Assembly (NCBI GenBank): GCA_002431865.1 | Contig: DJEI01000111.1 | Location: 4,286 to 68,285, forward strand | Length of the DNA: 64,000 nt | Reading direction: 5' to 3' | From: Lachnospiraceae bacterium UBA5902 | Lineage (GTDB): Bacteria; Bacillota; Clostridia; Lachnospirales; Lachnospiraceae | Shown: piece after piece, positions 28,315 to 37,266 of the stretch | How positions within the stretch are numbered: position 1 is the first letter of the stretch | Layout of the letters: each line of letters opens with the position of its first letter | The notes under the pieces: model-generated | Databases searched by the model: none | What the model was told of the DNA's origin: nothing | What the model saw: the letters and a program-made list of their open reading frames with translations, nothing else | Made by a program: the position numbers and the translations under genes

Positions 28315-28434
28315 GGCTGTACCTCACTTTTCATTGCGATTTTGAAAATTCATGCATCCGTGTTGTGTATATATATTTCATATTCGCGTATTCTCGTTGA
28401 ACTGCGTTTTTACACGCCCTGTAATTCGACAAAA

Positions 28435-28497
28435 TATGTCTGATTTCGTACTTGATTATGTCCGAAATCAGACATAGTATAGTCCGGTTTCGGACAT
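28435..28497. promoter_or_regulatory. MarR operator cluster
   Basis: TATGTCTGATTTCG (28435-28448) is repeated as its exact reverse complement CGAAATCAGACATA (28463-28476), and GTCCG-GTTT-CGGAC (28482-28495) is a further palindrome of the same type. All overlap the marR promoter, so this is the likely MarR binding region. Confidence 0.75.
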
Positions 28498-28504
28498 ATG
28501 TCAA
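28476..28504 (-). promoter_or_regulatory. marR promoter (minus strand)
   Basis: On the minus strand TTGACA (28504-28499), 17-base spacer, TATACT (28481-28476). The spacer contains one operator palindrome. Confidence 0.75.
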
Positions 28505-28560
28505 GAGGGAGATGTGTGTAAATTATTTGTAATTATTGAAGGAAAACACGGCAAGATACA

Positions 28561-28589
28561 TTGCTATTTTACAGGGATTGAAGTATACT
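28561..28589 (+). promoter_or_regulatory. promoter of tcdA
   Basis: TTGCTA (28561-28566), 17-base spacer, TATACT (28584-28589), about 70 bases ahead of the tcdA start. Confidence 0.55.
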
Positions 28590-28657
28590 TAGGGGCGAAA
28601 ATAAATATGCATAAATATATTAATTATAGACAAGAGGAACAGGACAGGAGTAAAAAG

Positions 28658-29440
28658 ATGCTGACACAATTTTCAAGAACCGAGCTGCTGCTTGGAAAAG
28701 AAGCGATGGAGAAGTTACAGAATTCCCGTGTCGCCGTATTTGGGATCGGCGGTGTAGGTGGTTATGTCTGTGAGGCGCTGGCACGAAGCGGCGTTGGTGC
28801 CTTTGATCTGATCGATGACGATAAGGTATGTCTGACGAATCTGAACCGTCAGATCATTGCGACACATAAGACAATTGGAAAATACAAAGCCGAAGTGATG
28901 AAAGAACGAATTTTAGAGATTAATCCGAAAGCGGATGTACGGGTGCATAAGTGTTTCTTCCTGCCGGAAAATGCGGACGAGTTTCCGTATGTGGATTACG
29001 ATTATATGGTCGATGCGGTCGATACGGTAACGGCGAAAATTTCCCTCGTGATGAAAGCACAGGAGAAGTATATTCCAATTATCAGCAGTATGGGAGCCGG
29101 CAATAAATTAGACGGCAGCCAGTTCAAGGTGGCAGATATCTATAAGACGAAGGTCTGTCCGCTTGCGAAGGTCATGCGGCGGGAATTAAAGAAGCGTGGT
29201 GTGAAGAAATTAAAGGTTGTGTATTCGGAGGAACAGTCGATTCGTCCGATAGAGGATATGTCGATCAGCTGCCGGACGCATTGCGTATGCCCGCCGGGTG
29301 CAAAACACAAATGTACCGAGCGCAGAGATATTCCAGGCAGTGTTGCATTTGTTCCACCGGTGGCAGGATTGATCATTGCGGGCGAAGTGGTAAAGGATCT
29401 GGTCAAGGATGTACCACGTACAACAACAGTACAAGAATAG
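28658..29440 (+). CDS. tcdA: tRNA threonylcarbamoyladenosine dehydratase (TcdA-like)
   Basis: About 260 residues of the ThiF/MoeB/E1-like fold: FGIGGVGGYVCEALARSG (ATP-binding loop), DDDKVCLTNLNRQ and KAEVMKERILEINP. TcdA cyclises t6A37 to ct6A in ANN-decoding tRNAs, using ATP. GGACAGGAG upstream fixes the start at 28658. It is monocistronic with its own promoter. Confidence 0.85.
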   Translation: MLTQFSRTELLLGKEAMEKLQNSRVAVFGIGGVGGYVCEALARSGVGAFDLIDDDKVCLTNLNRQIIATHKTIGKYKAEVMKERILEINPKADVRVHKCFFLPENADEFPYVDYDYMVDAVDTVTAKISLVMKAQEKYIPIISSMGAGNKLDGSQFKVADIYKTKVCPLAKVMRRELKKRGVKKLKVVYSEEQSIRPIEDMSISCRTHCVCPPGAKHKCTERRDIPGSVAFVPPVAGLIIAGEVVKDLVKDVPRTTTVQE

Positions 29441-29536
29441 ATAAGAGAAAGCTCTGTAAAATAAATGCTGGTTCAGGTGAAAATATAGTAATTTGAGGTA
29501 ATTGGTATGCATGCGATGGAACAGGAGGCAGAAACA

Positions 29537-30064
29537 ATGACTTTGGAGAAGCATGTGATTGATACAGTGAAAGAATGGCAGACGAAGATTGGCACGGATG
29601 ATGCAGGCGTGCGCCTCTATTATCCGAAGGTGTCGATGTGTGGATATCTGAAGCTTCCGGTAGAGGAGGATTCAGAGAAGATCTGTCAGGAGGCAGAGGC
29701 ATATTTCAAAGAAAATGTACCGGAATTAGGTCCTGTGACCGTGACCGAGAAAGCAGACCGGTTCTGCGTGTACGTGAGTCCGGAGGGCTGTGATTATATC
29801 AACCGGGAGATCCCTGTTTCGGAATTCTTGGAGGGATTTCTGAAGGTGCTCAAGACACAGGATATGCAGCAGGTGCGGGCGTATTTCGAAGCATTTGCGA
29901 AAGCACATGGCACGACTGTCTGTGAGGAGGACGATGAGGAAGACCTGGGAACGGTGCTTTCCTTTGCGGATAAGGATGTGGAGCCTTATCTGTACTGTGT
30001 GGCAGACGATCAGTTCGGAATTACCTATCACCGGTTTACAAAGGACGATTTCGATACGATTTAA
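29537..30064 (+). CDS. unrecognised small acidic protein
   Basis: About 175 residues, soluble, acidic, no helix-turn-helix or metal motif seen. AGGAGG at 29523-29528 is optimally spaced for the ATG at 29537; an ATG at 29507 is also in frame. The C-terminus carries a run of acidic residues (CEEDDEEDLG) before a short beta-rich end. It sits between tcdA and nadA on the same strand. I cannot assign a function. Confidence 0.7.
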   Translation: MTLEKHVIDTVKEWQTKIGTDDAGVRLYYPKVSMCGYLKLPVEEDSEKICQEAEAYFKENVPELGPVTVTEKADRFCVYVSPEGCDYINREIPVSEFLEGFLKVLKTQDMQQVRAYFEAFAKAHGTTVCEEDDEEDLGTVLSFADKDVEPYLYCVADDQFGITYHRFTKDDFDTI

Positions 30065-30153
30065 GAAGGCCTTAAACAAAAAATCAACGTACTTTAAGAA
30101 AAAAGATACAATTTGGATACAACTATGATTTAAAATAGAAAAGGAGTTTTCCC

Positions 30154-31065
30154 ATGAACGAACAAACGAAAGCGAGAATCAAGGAGTTACAGAAAGAAAA
30201 AGATGTAGTGATCTTAGCGCATTATTATGTGGATGGTGAAGTGCAGGAGATCGCAGATTATGTCGGCGATTCGTACTATCTGGCGAAGGTTGCAACGACA
30301 GTGGAACAACAGAATATTTTATTTTGCGGTGTCTCCTTTATGGGCGAGAGTGCAAAACTTCTGAATGCGGAAAAACATGTCTATATGGCGGATGATGGGG
30401 CGGATTGCCCGATGGCACATATGGCGGAGGTCGAGAAGATCGAGGAAGTGCGGAAGGAATATCCGGAAGTGGCAGTTGTCTGCTATGTGAATTCAACAGC
30501 AGAATTAAAGGCACACTCCGATGTCTGCGTGACATCGTCCAATGCACTGAAGATTGTGAAGGCATTGCCGAACAAGGATATCTATTTTATTCCAGATTAT
30601 AATCTGGCACATTTTATAGCCGAGCAGGTACCGGAGAAGCATTTTATCTTCAATGATGGATTTTGCCATGTACATAAGAGCATTCACAGTGAGGATGTGA
30701 AGAAGGCAAAGGAACTGCATCCGGACGCACTGGTGCTGGCACATCCGGAATGTACGAGTGATACGCTGGCACTGGCGGACTTCATCGGAAGTACATCCCA
30801 GATCATTGATTACGCAACCGCATCGGACAGTAAGAAGTTCCTTATCTGTACGGAGATGGGAGTGTTCTATGAACTGATGCAGAAAAACCCGGACAAGAAA
30901 TTCTTCTCTGTCGGACACAGACAGTTCTGTCCGAACATGAAGAAGGTCAGTCTGGAAAAGGTGCTTGAGAAGCTCGAAGATCTGAAGGATGAAGTGATCC
31001 TTCCGGAGGAAATGTGCGAGCAGGCGAAGAAACCGCTCGACGAGATGCTTCGTCTGGCACAGTAG
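30154..31065 (+). CDS. nadA: quinolinate synthase NadA
   Basis: 303 residues. AHYYVDGEVQEIADYVGDS and GVSFMGESAKLLN are substrate-binding regions, and three cysteines lie in FCGV, HPECTSD and CPNMKK as 4Fe-4S ligands. It condenses iminoaspartate with dihydroxyacetone phosphate. nadB and nadC are not in the window. Confidence 0.96.
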   Translation: MNEQTKARIKELQKEKDVVILAHYYVDGEVQEIADYVGDSYYLAKVATTVEQQNILFCGVSFMGESAKLLNAEKHVYMADDGADCPMAHMAEVEKIEEVRKEYPEVAVVCYVNSTAELKAHSDVCVTSSNALKIVKALPNKDIYFIPDYNLAHFIAEQVPEKHFIFNDGFCHVHKSIHSEDVKKAKELHPDALVLAHPECTSDTLALADFIGSTSQIIDYATASDSKKFLICTEMGVFYELMQKNPDKKFFSVGHRQFCPNMKKVSLEKVLEKLEDLKDEVILPEEMCEQAKKPLDEMLRLAQ

Positions 31066-31100
31066 CAGATGCGCGAAATCCACCAGGCAAGGAGTATGAG

Positions 31101-31769
31101 ATGAAACGGATTTTAATTGTGGAAGATGATATGGCGCTGGCGCAGGAATTGCAGTATCTGCTGATTTCGAATCAGTATGATGCACAGTGCATCGAAGAGT
31201 TCACCGATGTAGCCGGACAGATTCTTGAGTCACAGGCAGATATGGTTTTGCTGGATATCAATCTTCCGGAGGCCGATGGACAGAGCGTGTTGCGGGAGCT
31301 GCGTAAGGCATCGGATATTCCGGTCATTATGGTGACAAGCAAAAACACAGAAATGGACGAAGTGATCTCGATGAGCTTCGGCGCGGATGATTTTATTGCG
31401 AAACCGTACAATCCTTCCATTTTGCTGCTGCATATCGAGGCGGTATTCAAACGGCTTGGAAAGATGGACGCAGACAAGGGACTCACTTATAAGAACATGA
31501 CATTTGATACGGGACGAGGCGTTCTGACTGTCGGGGATAACAGCGTGGAGCTTACGAAGAATGAAGCCGGAATTTTATCCTATCTGCTGAAGCATCAGAA
31601 TACAATCGTGACGCGTGACGAGCTGATCAGTTATCTGTGGGACTCGGAAGCATTTGTGGATGATAACACATTAACTGTTAATATGAACCGTGTCAGAAAG
31701 AAGCTTTCTGATCTCGGCGCGGAGGATGCGATCCGGACAAAACGAGGACAGGGGTACATTCTGGCATGA
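31101..31769 (+). CDS. OmpR-family response regulator (BceR/GraR type)
   Basis: About 222 residues: receiver domain (1-115) with phosphoacceptor Asp in VLLDINLPEADG and VTSKN, then an OmpR winged helix (about 125-222) ending RTKRGQGYIL. AAGGAG supports the ATG at 31101. It overlaps the kinase gene by four bases. Together with the short two-helix kinase and a BceAB transporter farther downstream, it forms the core of a peptide-antibiotic sensing module. Confidence 0.93.
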   Translation: MKRILIVEDDMALAQELQYLLISNQYDAQCIEEFTDVAGQILESQADMVLLDINLPEADGQSVLRELRKASDIPVIMVTSKNTEMDEVISMSFGADDFIAKPYNPSILLLHIEAVFKRLGKMDADKGLTYKNMTFDTGRGVLTVGDNSVELTKNEAGILSYLLKHQNTIVTRDELISYLWDSEAFVDDNTLTVNMNRVRKKLSDLGAEDAIRTKRGQGYILA

Positions 31770-32779
31770 CATTTCGAAGTTATCTAAAAGACAGAATCAG
31801 TTTTGTTGCAGCGACAGCATGCATCATGATTGTATTGCGGCTGTTAGGATTTGCATGCAAAGCGCGGATGGATTTCATCTGGGTGATGGAGGCTCTCATT
31901 TTTGTGATGGCGTTGTGTGTGTGCCTGGCGGACTACCGGAAACGGAGTCGTTTCTACCGGGAGCTGCAGGCAATCTTAGAGGGACTGGATCAGAAATATC
32001 TGATTACGGAGATGACAGTACAGCCGGATTTCGAGGAAGGAAAGATCTGGATGGATGTCCTGTATGACACCGGGAAATCCATGCGGGACAAGCTGAATGA
32101 AACTGAGGATTCACTGCGTGATTTCAAGGAATATTTAGAGCTTTGGATCCATGAGATCAAGATTCCGATCGCTGCATTAAACCTGATGAATTACAACGGC
32201 AATCGGGATCTGAAAAAGCAGAAGATGCAGCTGGCACGTATTAACAGCTTTGTTGAGCAGATTTTGTTCTATGCGAGGGCAGATGCGGCAGAAAAGGATT
32301 ATCTGTTTACTGCGTGTGATCTGGATACTACGATCAATAAAGTGCTGCAACAGCAGAAGGATCTGCTGATTGGAAATAAAATACGGATTGAGAAAAACAA
32401 TACAGCCCATTCGGTTGTCACGGATTCCAAATGGCTGACATTTATGCTTGGGCAGATTGTAAATAACAGTATCAAATACCGGGATGCCGGGAAACAGCCC
32501 TGTATTTCTTTTACTGTAGAAGAACTGGCAGATAAGACAATCCTGCGCATCCATGATAATGGAATCGGAATTCCTGAACAGGATATCAACCGGGTGTTTG
32601 ATAAGACCTTTACCGGGGAGAACGGACGGCGGGGAAATGCTTCTACCGGAATGGGCTTGTATATATGTAAACAGCTTTGTAATAAGCTTGGACATGCGAT
32701 TACGATCGCGTCCGTGCATGGGGAATATACCGAGGTGGAGATTACCTTTGGCAAAGAGACTTTCTTGATGAAAGAGTAA
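31766..32779 (+). CDS. BceS-type intramembrane-sensing histidine kinase
   Basis: 337 residues. Two membrane helices (about 12-30 and 35-55) are separated by only a few residues, so no extracellular sensor domain exists. The H-box is LWIHEIKIPIAAL, followed by the N-box NNSIKY, G1 DNGIGI and G2 GNASTGMGLYICK. Kinases of this type sense antimicrobial peptide flux through the BceAB transporter rather than binding the peptide. The matching transporter is 9 kb downstream. Confidence 0.93.
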   Translation: MTFRSYLKDRISFVAATACIMIVLRLLGFACKARMDFIWVMEALIFVMALCVCLADYRKRSRFYRELQAILEGLDQKYLITEMTVQPDFEEGKIWMDVLYDTGKSMRDKLNETEDSLRDFKEYLELWIHEIKIPIAALNLMNYNGNRDLKKQKMQLARINSFVEQILFYARADAAEKDYLFTACDLDTTINKVLQQQKDLLIGNKIRIEKNNTAHSVVTDSKWLTFMLGQIVNNSIKYRDAGKQPCISFTVEELADKTILRIHDNGIGIPEQDINRVFDKTFTGENGRRGNASTGMGLYICKQLCNKLGHAITIASVHGEYTEVEITFGKETFLMKE

Positions 32780-32787
32780 TTTATAGC

Positions 32788-32803
32788 CTTACAAAAATGT
32801 AAG
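32788..32803. promoter_or_regulatory. BceR-like binding box ahead of the aminoacylation module
   Basis: CTTACA-AAAA-TGTAAG is a perfect palindrome matching the described BceR-type consensus TnACA-N4-TGTAA. It is followed by TATAAA at 32812-32817, suggesting activation of the downstream genes. Two small hairpins (32854-32872 and 32895-32911) lie in the leader. Confidence 0.65.
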
Positions 32804-32926
32804 ATTGCTGTTATAAACTACGATGGATAGAAAGCAAGGGAGAATGTATGATACAGGCAGGACAGATGCCTGAGCTGCTAATATAGAAGAAAGGCACAGT
32901 CGAACACTGTGGCGAGGATTTGGAAC

Positions 32927-34450
32927 ATGGCATATCATGAATCCATGTATTTTTTAGTATTTTTACCGGTGGTTCTCATCGGGTATCAGCTTGCACCAAA
33001 GCGGGTGCGCTTTTGTGTGCTGCTCTTTTTTAGTTATTGTTTCTATTTTTTATTCAGCCACAGGTTAATAGTATATCTGGTTGGTGCAACCGCAATTACT
33101 TATTTGACCGGAAGACTGGCAGCAACCGGAGAGAAAAAACGCAGAAAAGCAATTCTGATCGTTGGAGTCTGGCTGCTGCTTGGTATGCTGCTTGTGATGA
33201 AGTACAGCGGATTTTTCGCAGAGAATGTGAATGCGCTTTTTGAAACGATGAACTTTGGACTCCGGCTTCCGGTGCGGCGGTTTCTGCTGCCGCTTGGTAT
33301 TTCCTTTTACACGCTTTCTGCAATCGGTTATATGGCGGATGTGTATTGGAAGAAGATTGAGCCAGAGCAAAACATCGCGAAGCTTGCGCTCTTTTTAAGC
33401 TTCTTCCCAATCATTATGGAAGGACCAATCTGCATGTATAGTGACACAGCAGAGACGCTTGCAAAAGGAGAGGACATCCGGAGTGAGAATCTTGTCCGCG
33501 GATACATGCGGATCGGCTGGGGCCTGTTGAAGAAGGTTGTGATTGCGGATCGCCTATATGTCGTTGTGCAGACGTTGTTTGATGGATATGCGTCCTATCA
33601 CGGTGTGATGATCGTTGTTGCGGCGGTATCGTATACGGTACAGCTATATATGGAATTTTCCGGCTGCATGGATATCGTGATTGGAAGTGCCGAATGCTTT
33701 GGCGTAACGTTGCCGGAGAATTTTGCGCAGCCGTTCGTATCGAAGAATGCATCTGAGTTTTGGCGCAGATGGCATATCTCGCTTGGCAGATGGTTCAAGA
33801 CGTATATCTTTTATCCGGTTTCTATGTCGAAGCTCACCAGAAAATGGAATCGGTTTGCGAAGAAACATACAAGTAAATACATAAAGCTGATGGCTGCATC
33901 GGCAATCGCGTTATTCCCTGTGTGGGTGTGCAACGGATTGTGGCATGGTGCGAACTGGAGTTACCTGTTCTACGGCATGTATTACTTCGTTGTAATAATG
34001 ATTGAGCTGATGTTAGAACCAACGGTGAAGAAGCTTTGCGAGAAATGGAAAATCGCAGAAGACGCGACATGGTGGAATGTTCTTCGAATCTTGAAGACGT
34101 GGGTGATCATTTTCACCGGAGAACTGTTTTTCCGGGCGGATACACTTGGTATCGGCATGCACATGTTCCGATCGTTGTTCCATGATTTTTCGATACAGCG
34201 GCTTTGGAATGGTACATTGCTTACGCTTGGGCTTGGCAGAGTGGAGATCGGAATTGTTTTAGCCGCTCTGTTGATTGTCGGCATAGTAAATCATTTCCGT
34301 GAGCAGCAGATTGATGTGCGTGGTGTAATCTTACAGAAGCGGTTGCCGGTGCGCTGGTTCGTGTATCTTGCTCTCATTTTTGTTGTACTTATATTCGGTG
34401 CGTATGGACCGGGATATCAGGAGGTGGATTTGATCTATGCAGGCTTCTGA
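32927..34450 (+). CDS. MBOAT-family O-acyltransferase, first copy (DltB/AlgI-like)
   Basis: About 507 residues with ten or more helices. The MBOAT catalytic signature NGLWHGANWSYLFYG (conserved His) and MEGPICMYSD near 170 are seen. DltB and AlgI move an acyl group from an intracellular thioester carrier to an extracellular acceptor. GAGGA upstream fits the ATG at 32927 (MAYH), and the second MBOAT begins with the same MAYH; a GTG at 32909 is in frame. It overlaps the SGNH gene by 14 bases. The acyl group is unknown. Confidence 0.9.
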   Translation: MAYHESMYFLVFLPVVLIGYQLAPKRVRFCVLLFFSYCFYFLFSHRLIVYLVGATAITYLTGRLAATGEKKRRKAILIVGVWLLLGMLLVMKYSGFFAENVNALFETMNFGLRLPVRRFLLPLGISFYTLSAIGYMADVYWKKIEPEQNIAKLALFLSFFPIIMEGPICMYSDTAETLAKGEDIRSENLVRGYMRIGWGLLKKVVIADRLYVVVQTLFDGYASYHGVMIVVAAVSYTVQLYMEFSGCMDIVIGSAECFGVTLPENFAQPFVSKNASEFWRRWHISLGRWFKTYIFYPVSMSKLTRKWNRFAKKHTSKYIKLMAASAIALFPVWVCNGLWHGANWSYLFYGMYYFVVIMIELMLEPTVKKLCEKWKIAEDATWWNVLRILKTWVIIFTGELFFRADTLGIGMHMFRSLFHDFSIQRLWNGTLLTLGLGRVEIGIVLAALLIVGIVNHFREQQIDVRGVILQKRLPVRWFVYLALIFVVLIFGAYGPGYQEVDLIYAGF

Positions 34451-35465
34451 GAACAAAAAAATAGAAAAGAAAAAATCTGTTAATACGGAAATTGCGAATA
34501 CGAAAACCGGCAGACGTAGAATCTGGCTCCGGGTAACGTCATTCGCAGTCGTTGTGGTTCTGCTTTTAATAGCTGCTGGAAAGCTGTGCGATCCAATCCG
34601 GCTAGGCTTGCAGGATTCGGTTTCCGAGCGGGAACGGTATCTGTTGCATCTGCTGTCTGAACCGGAGGATATGGTCGATGTGGCAGTCCTTGGTGACAGC
34701 GAAAGTTATACATTGGTATCGACGTATCAGTTGTGGAAGGATGCAGGCATTGCATCGTATATCGGTGGACAGTCCGGACAATGGATCGGGGAAAGTTATT
34801 TTTCGCTGAAGAAGATTTTAAAGCGGCAGTCCCCGAAGGTTGTGATCTTAGAAACCAATGAGTTTTTCTCCAGAGGAAATGCGAGTGTGATAAGGGATGT
34901 GGCAAAATCTACGCAGGAGCTTGCACGGCAGACGTTCCCAATCCTCAAATATCACCGTTTCTGGAAGATGGAACCAGCTGATCCCAAATTGCAGACGACA
35001 ATCTTCAATGGCTTTGAATTGCGGGCAGTCGTGGCACCGTATACTGGTGGTGCCTACATGCATGCGACGGAAGAGAAAACGCCGGTGACTTTTATTACGC
35101 GATATTATCTGGAGAAGATCAAGGACTTGTGTGATACACATGGGGCAAAGCTTTTGCTTGTGACAGCACCTTCCCCGGTCAATCATACGATGCAGCGGCA
35201 CAATGAAGTGCAGGCACTTGCAGATGCGCTTGCAGTTCCATACCTTGATCTGAATCTGAATACCGAAGAGCTTGGCATAGACTGGAATCTGGATACGCTC
35301 GATGGTGGCGATCATTTAAACTATACCGGATGTCAGAAAGCTACGGCATATCTGCAACAGTATATGCAGGCGCATTATACCTTACCGGATCGCCGGAAAG
35401 ATGCCCGGTATGAGACATGGAATGAGCGCGCGGAAGAGTTTGAAAAGCTTCTTCCGAAAACTTAA
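34437..35465 (+). CDS. membrane-anchored SGNH/DltD-like protein, first copy
   Basis: 342 residues: a basic cytosolic N-terminus, one membrane helix (about 28-48), then an extracytoplasmic SGNH-type domain with VLGDSESY (candidate nucleophile Ser), ILETNEF and GGDHLNYTG (candidate catalytic Asp and His). It is not a standard full-length DltD, but it stands in the DltD position next to MBOAT. The likely role is final transfer of the acyl group to a surface polymer. Confidence 0.8.
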   Translation: MQASENKKIEKKKSVNTEIANTKTGRRRIWLRVTSFAVVVVLLLIAAGKLCDPIRLGLQDSVSERERYLLHLLSEPEDMVDVAVLGDSESYTLVSTYQLWKDAGIASYIGGQSGQWIGESYFSLKKILKRQSPKVVILETNEFFSRGNASVIRDVAKSTQELARQTFPILKYHRFWKMEPADPKLQTTIFNGFELRAVVAPYTGGAYMHATEEKTPVTFITRYYLEKIKDLCDTHGAKLLLVTAPSPVNHTMQRHNEVQALADALAVPYLDLNLNTEELGIDWNLDTLDGGDHLNYTGCQKATAYLQQYMQAHYTLPDRRKDARYETWNERAEEFEKLLPKT

Positions 35466-35571
35466 AAAAATCTTAAAGGATTGCTTGGTTTTATCTTAAT
35501 ATTTAAGTCGCTATACTATGTAACAGAACAAAGAAATGCGGCGGATGAATCCGCATGCATGGAGGGACATT

Positions 35572-37266
35572 ATGAGAAATGTATTAGAATATCTGGAACA
35601 AAGTGCAAAAAAGTATCCAGACAAAATTGCAGTGAAGGATACGTCGAGTTCCTATACATATGAACAATTACAGAAAAAAGCGAAACACATTGGTGCCTGT
35701 CTGGCAAAGCAGACAACGCCGCGCCATCCGGTCTGTGTATTTGCCGATAAGAGCGCGGATACATTGGCAGTCTTTTTCGGAATCGTCTATGCGGGCTGCT
35801 TCTACACGCTGGTTGATCCTTCGTTTCCGGAGGCGCGTATCCAGTCGATGCTTTCGGTGTTGCAGCCGGATCTGATCGTGGATGGAAGTAATGCGTCGGA
35901 GAAGCTTGCCGCGTGTGGCTATACAGAACATGTGGTTCGGATGGAGACGCTGACGCAGGGGATGAATGTCGAATGTACAGGATTCGATGATGCGGTTCAT
36001 GATACACAGAATGTTGATGATAAAAACGAAAGTGTCAATCAGCAGGCAGAATTAGATGTGCTGAATAAAACTGAGCCGCCGCGGGAAACAGATGAAACTG
36101 GATATGCAAGTCCGCAGATGGAATTGAACGCGTCAGAGGAAACGAAATTGCAGCAGATCCGGGCATCTATGATTGACACCGATCCACTCTACTGTAATTT
36201 TACTTCCGGTTCGACCGGAACCCCGAAGGGTGTGCTTGTGGCACATCGGTCGGTGATTGAATTTATCGATCAATTTACGGAGATTTTCGATATTACAGAG
36301 GCAGATGTTATTGGCAATCAGGCACCATTTGATTTCGATGTATCGGTGAAGGATATTTACAGTGCGATGAAGGTGGGTGCAACCTTAGTTGTGATTCCGA
36401 AAGCGTATTTCATGTTCCCGAATTCGGTTGTGGACATGCTCGATGAGAACCATGTCACGACGCTGATCTGGGCGGTGTCGGCACTCTGTCTGTTGAATCG
36501 GCTGCACGGATTAAAACATAAGGTGCCGGCAGATATCAACAAGATTTTATTCAGCGGCGAGGCAATGCCGATCCGGCAGCTTCATGCATGGCAGAGCTGC
36601 TACCCGGATGCGATGTTTGTGAATCTCTACGGACCGACAGAGATTACCTGCAACTGTACCTATCATATTTTAGACCGGACATACAGCGAGGACGAAAAAC
36701 TTCCGATCGGAATGCCATTTCCGAATGAACGTGTATTCCTGCTCGATGAGGACAATCATCTGATCGAACCGGAAGGCGTTGGAAAGACCGGAGAGCTTTG
36801 TGTGGCAGGTACGACACTTGCGCTTGGATATTATAGAAATGCGGTGGCAACGGCGAAGGCATTTGTTGCAAATCCAATGCAGACCGATTATCCGGAGACA
36901 ATCTATCGGACAGGAGACCTGGCAAGCTACGGCGAAGATGGACTGCTTTATTTCGCGGGGCGGAAGGATTTTCAGATCAAACATATGGGACACCGGATCG
37001 AGTTAGAGGAGATTGAACATGCACTTGCTGCAATCCCGGAGATCGAAGGTGCCGCGTGCTTTTACGACCGTGAGAAGAACAAGGTTGTTGCCTGCTATAT
37101 CGGGATTGATGATAAGAAATATCTGATTACTGCGATGAAGAAAAAGGTACCGGATTACATGGTGCCAAATGTATTTTGCAAGGTGGACATGTTGCCACTC
37201 AATAAGAACGGAAAGACTGATAAGAAACTGTTGGAAGCACAGTACAGGGAAGGAGTGTTTGCATGA
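35572..37266 (+). CDS. DltA-like amino acid adenylation enzyme with acidic insertion
   Basis: About 564 residues; DltA is usually about 505. Adenylation motifs are NFTSGSTGTPKG (A3), NQAPFDFDVSVKD (A4, DltA-like), LYGPTEITCNCTYH (A5), TGDLASYGEDGLLYFAGRKD (A7-A8) and NGKTDKK (A10 Lys). Residues about 140-195 are a hydrophilic, Glu/Asp/Gln-rich insert just before A3, absent from normal DltA. It should load an amino acid onto the carrier at 38588. The D-Ala-selecting Cys of DltA cannot be matched with certainty here. GGAGGG fixes the start; the stop overlaps the decarboxylase (ATGA). Confidence 0.85.
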   Translation: MRNVLEYLEQSAKKYPDKIAVKDTSSSYTYEQLQKKAKHIGACLAKQTTPRHPVCVFADKSADTLAVFFGIVYAGCFYTLVDPSFPEARIQSMLSVLQPDLIVDGSNASEKLAACGYTEHVVRMETLTQGMNVECTGFDDAVHDTQNVDDKNESVNQQAELDVLNKTEPPRETDETGYASPQMELNASEETKLQQIRASMIDTDPLYCNFTSGSTGTPKGVLVAHRSVIEFIDQFTEIFDITEADVIGNQAPFDFDVSVKDIYSAMKVGATLVVIPKAYFMFPNSVVDMLDENHVTTLIWAVSALCLLNRLHGLKHKVPADINKILFSGEAMPIRQLHAWQSCYPDAMFVNLYGPTEITCNCTYHILDRTYSEDEKLPIGMPFPNERVFLLDEDNHLIEPEGVGKTGELCVAGTTLALGYYRNAVATAKAFVANPMQTDYPETIYRTGDLASYGEDGLLYFAGRKDFQIKHMGHRIELEEIEHALAAIPEIEGAACFYDREKNKVVACYIGIDDKKYLITAMKKKVPDYMVPNVFCKVDMLPLNKNGKTDKKLLEAQYREGVFA

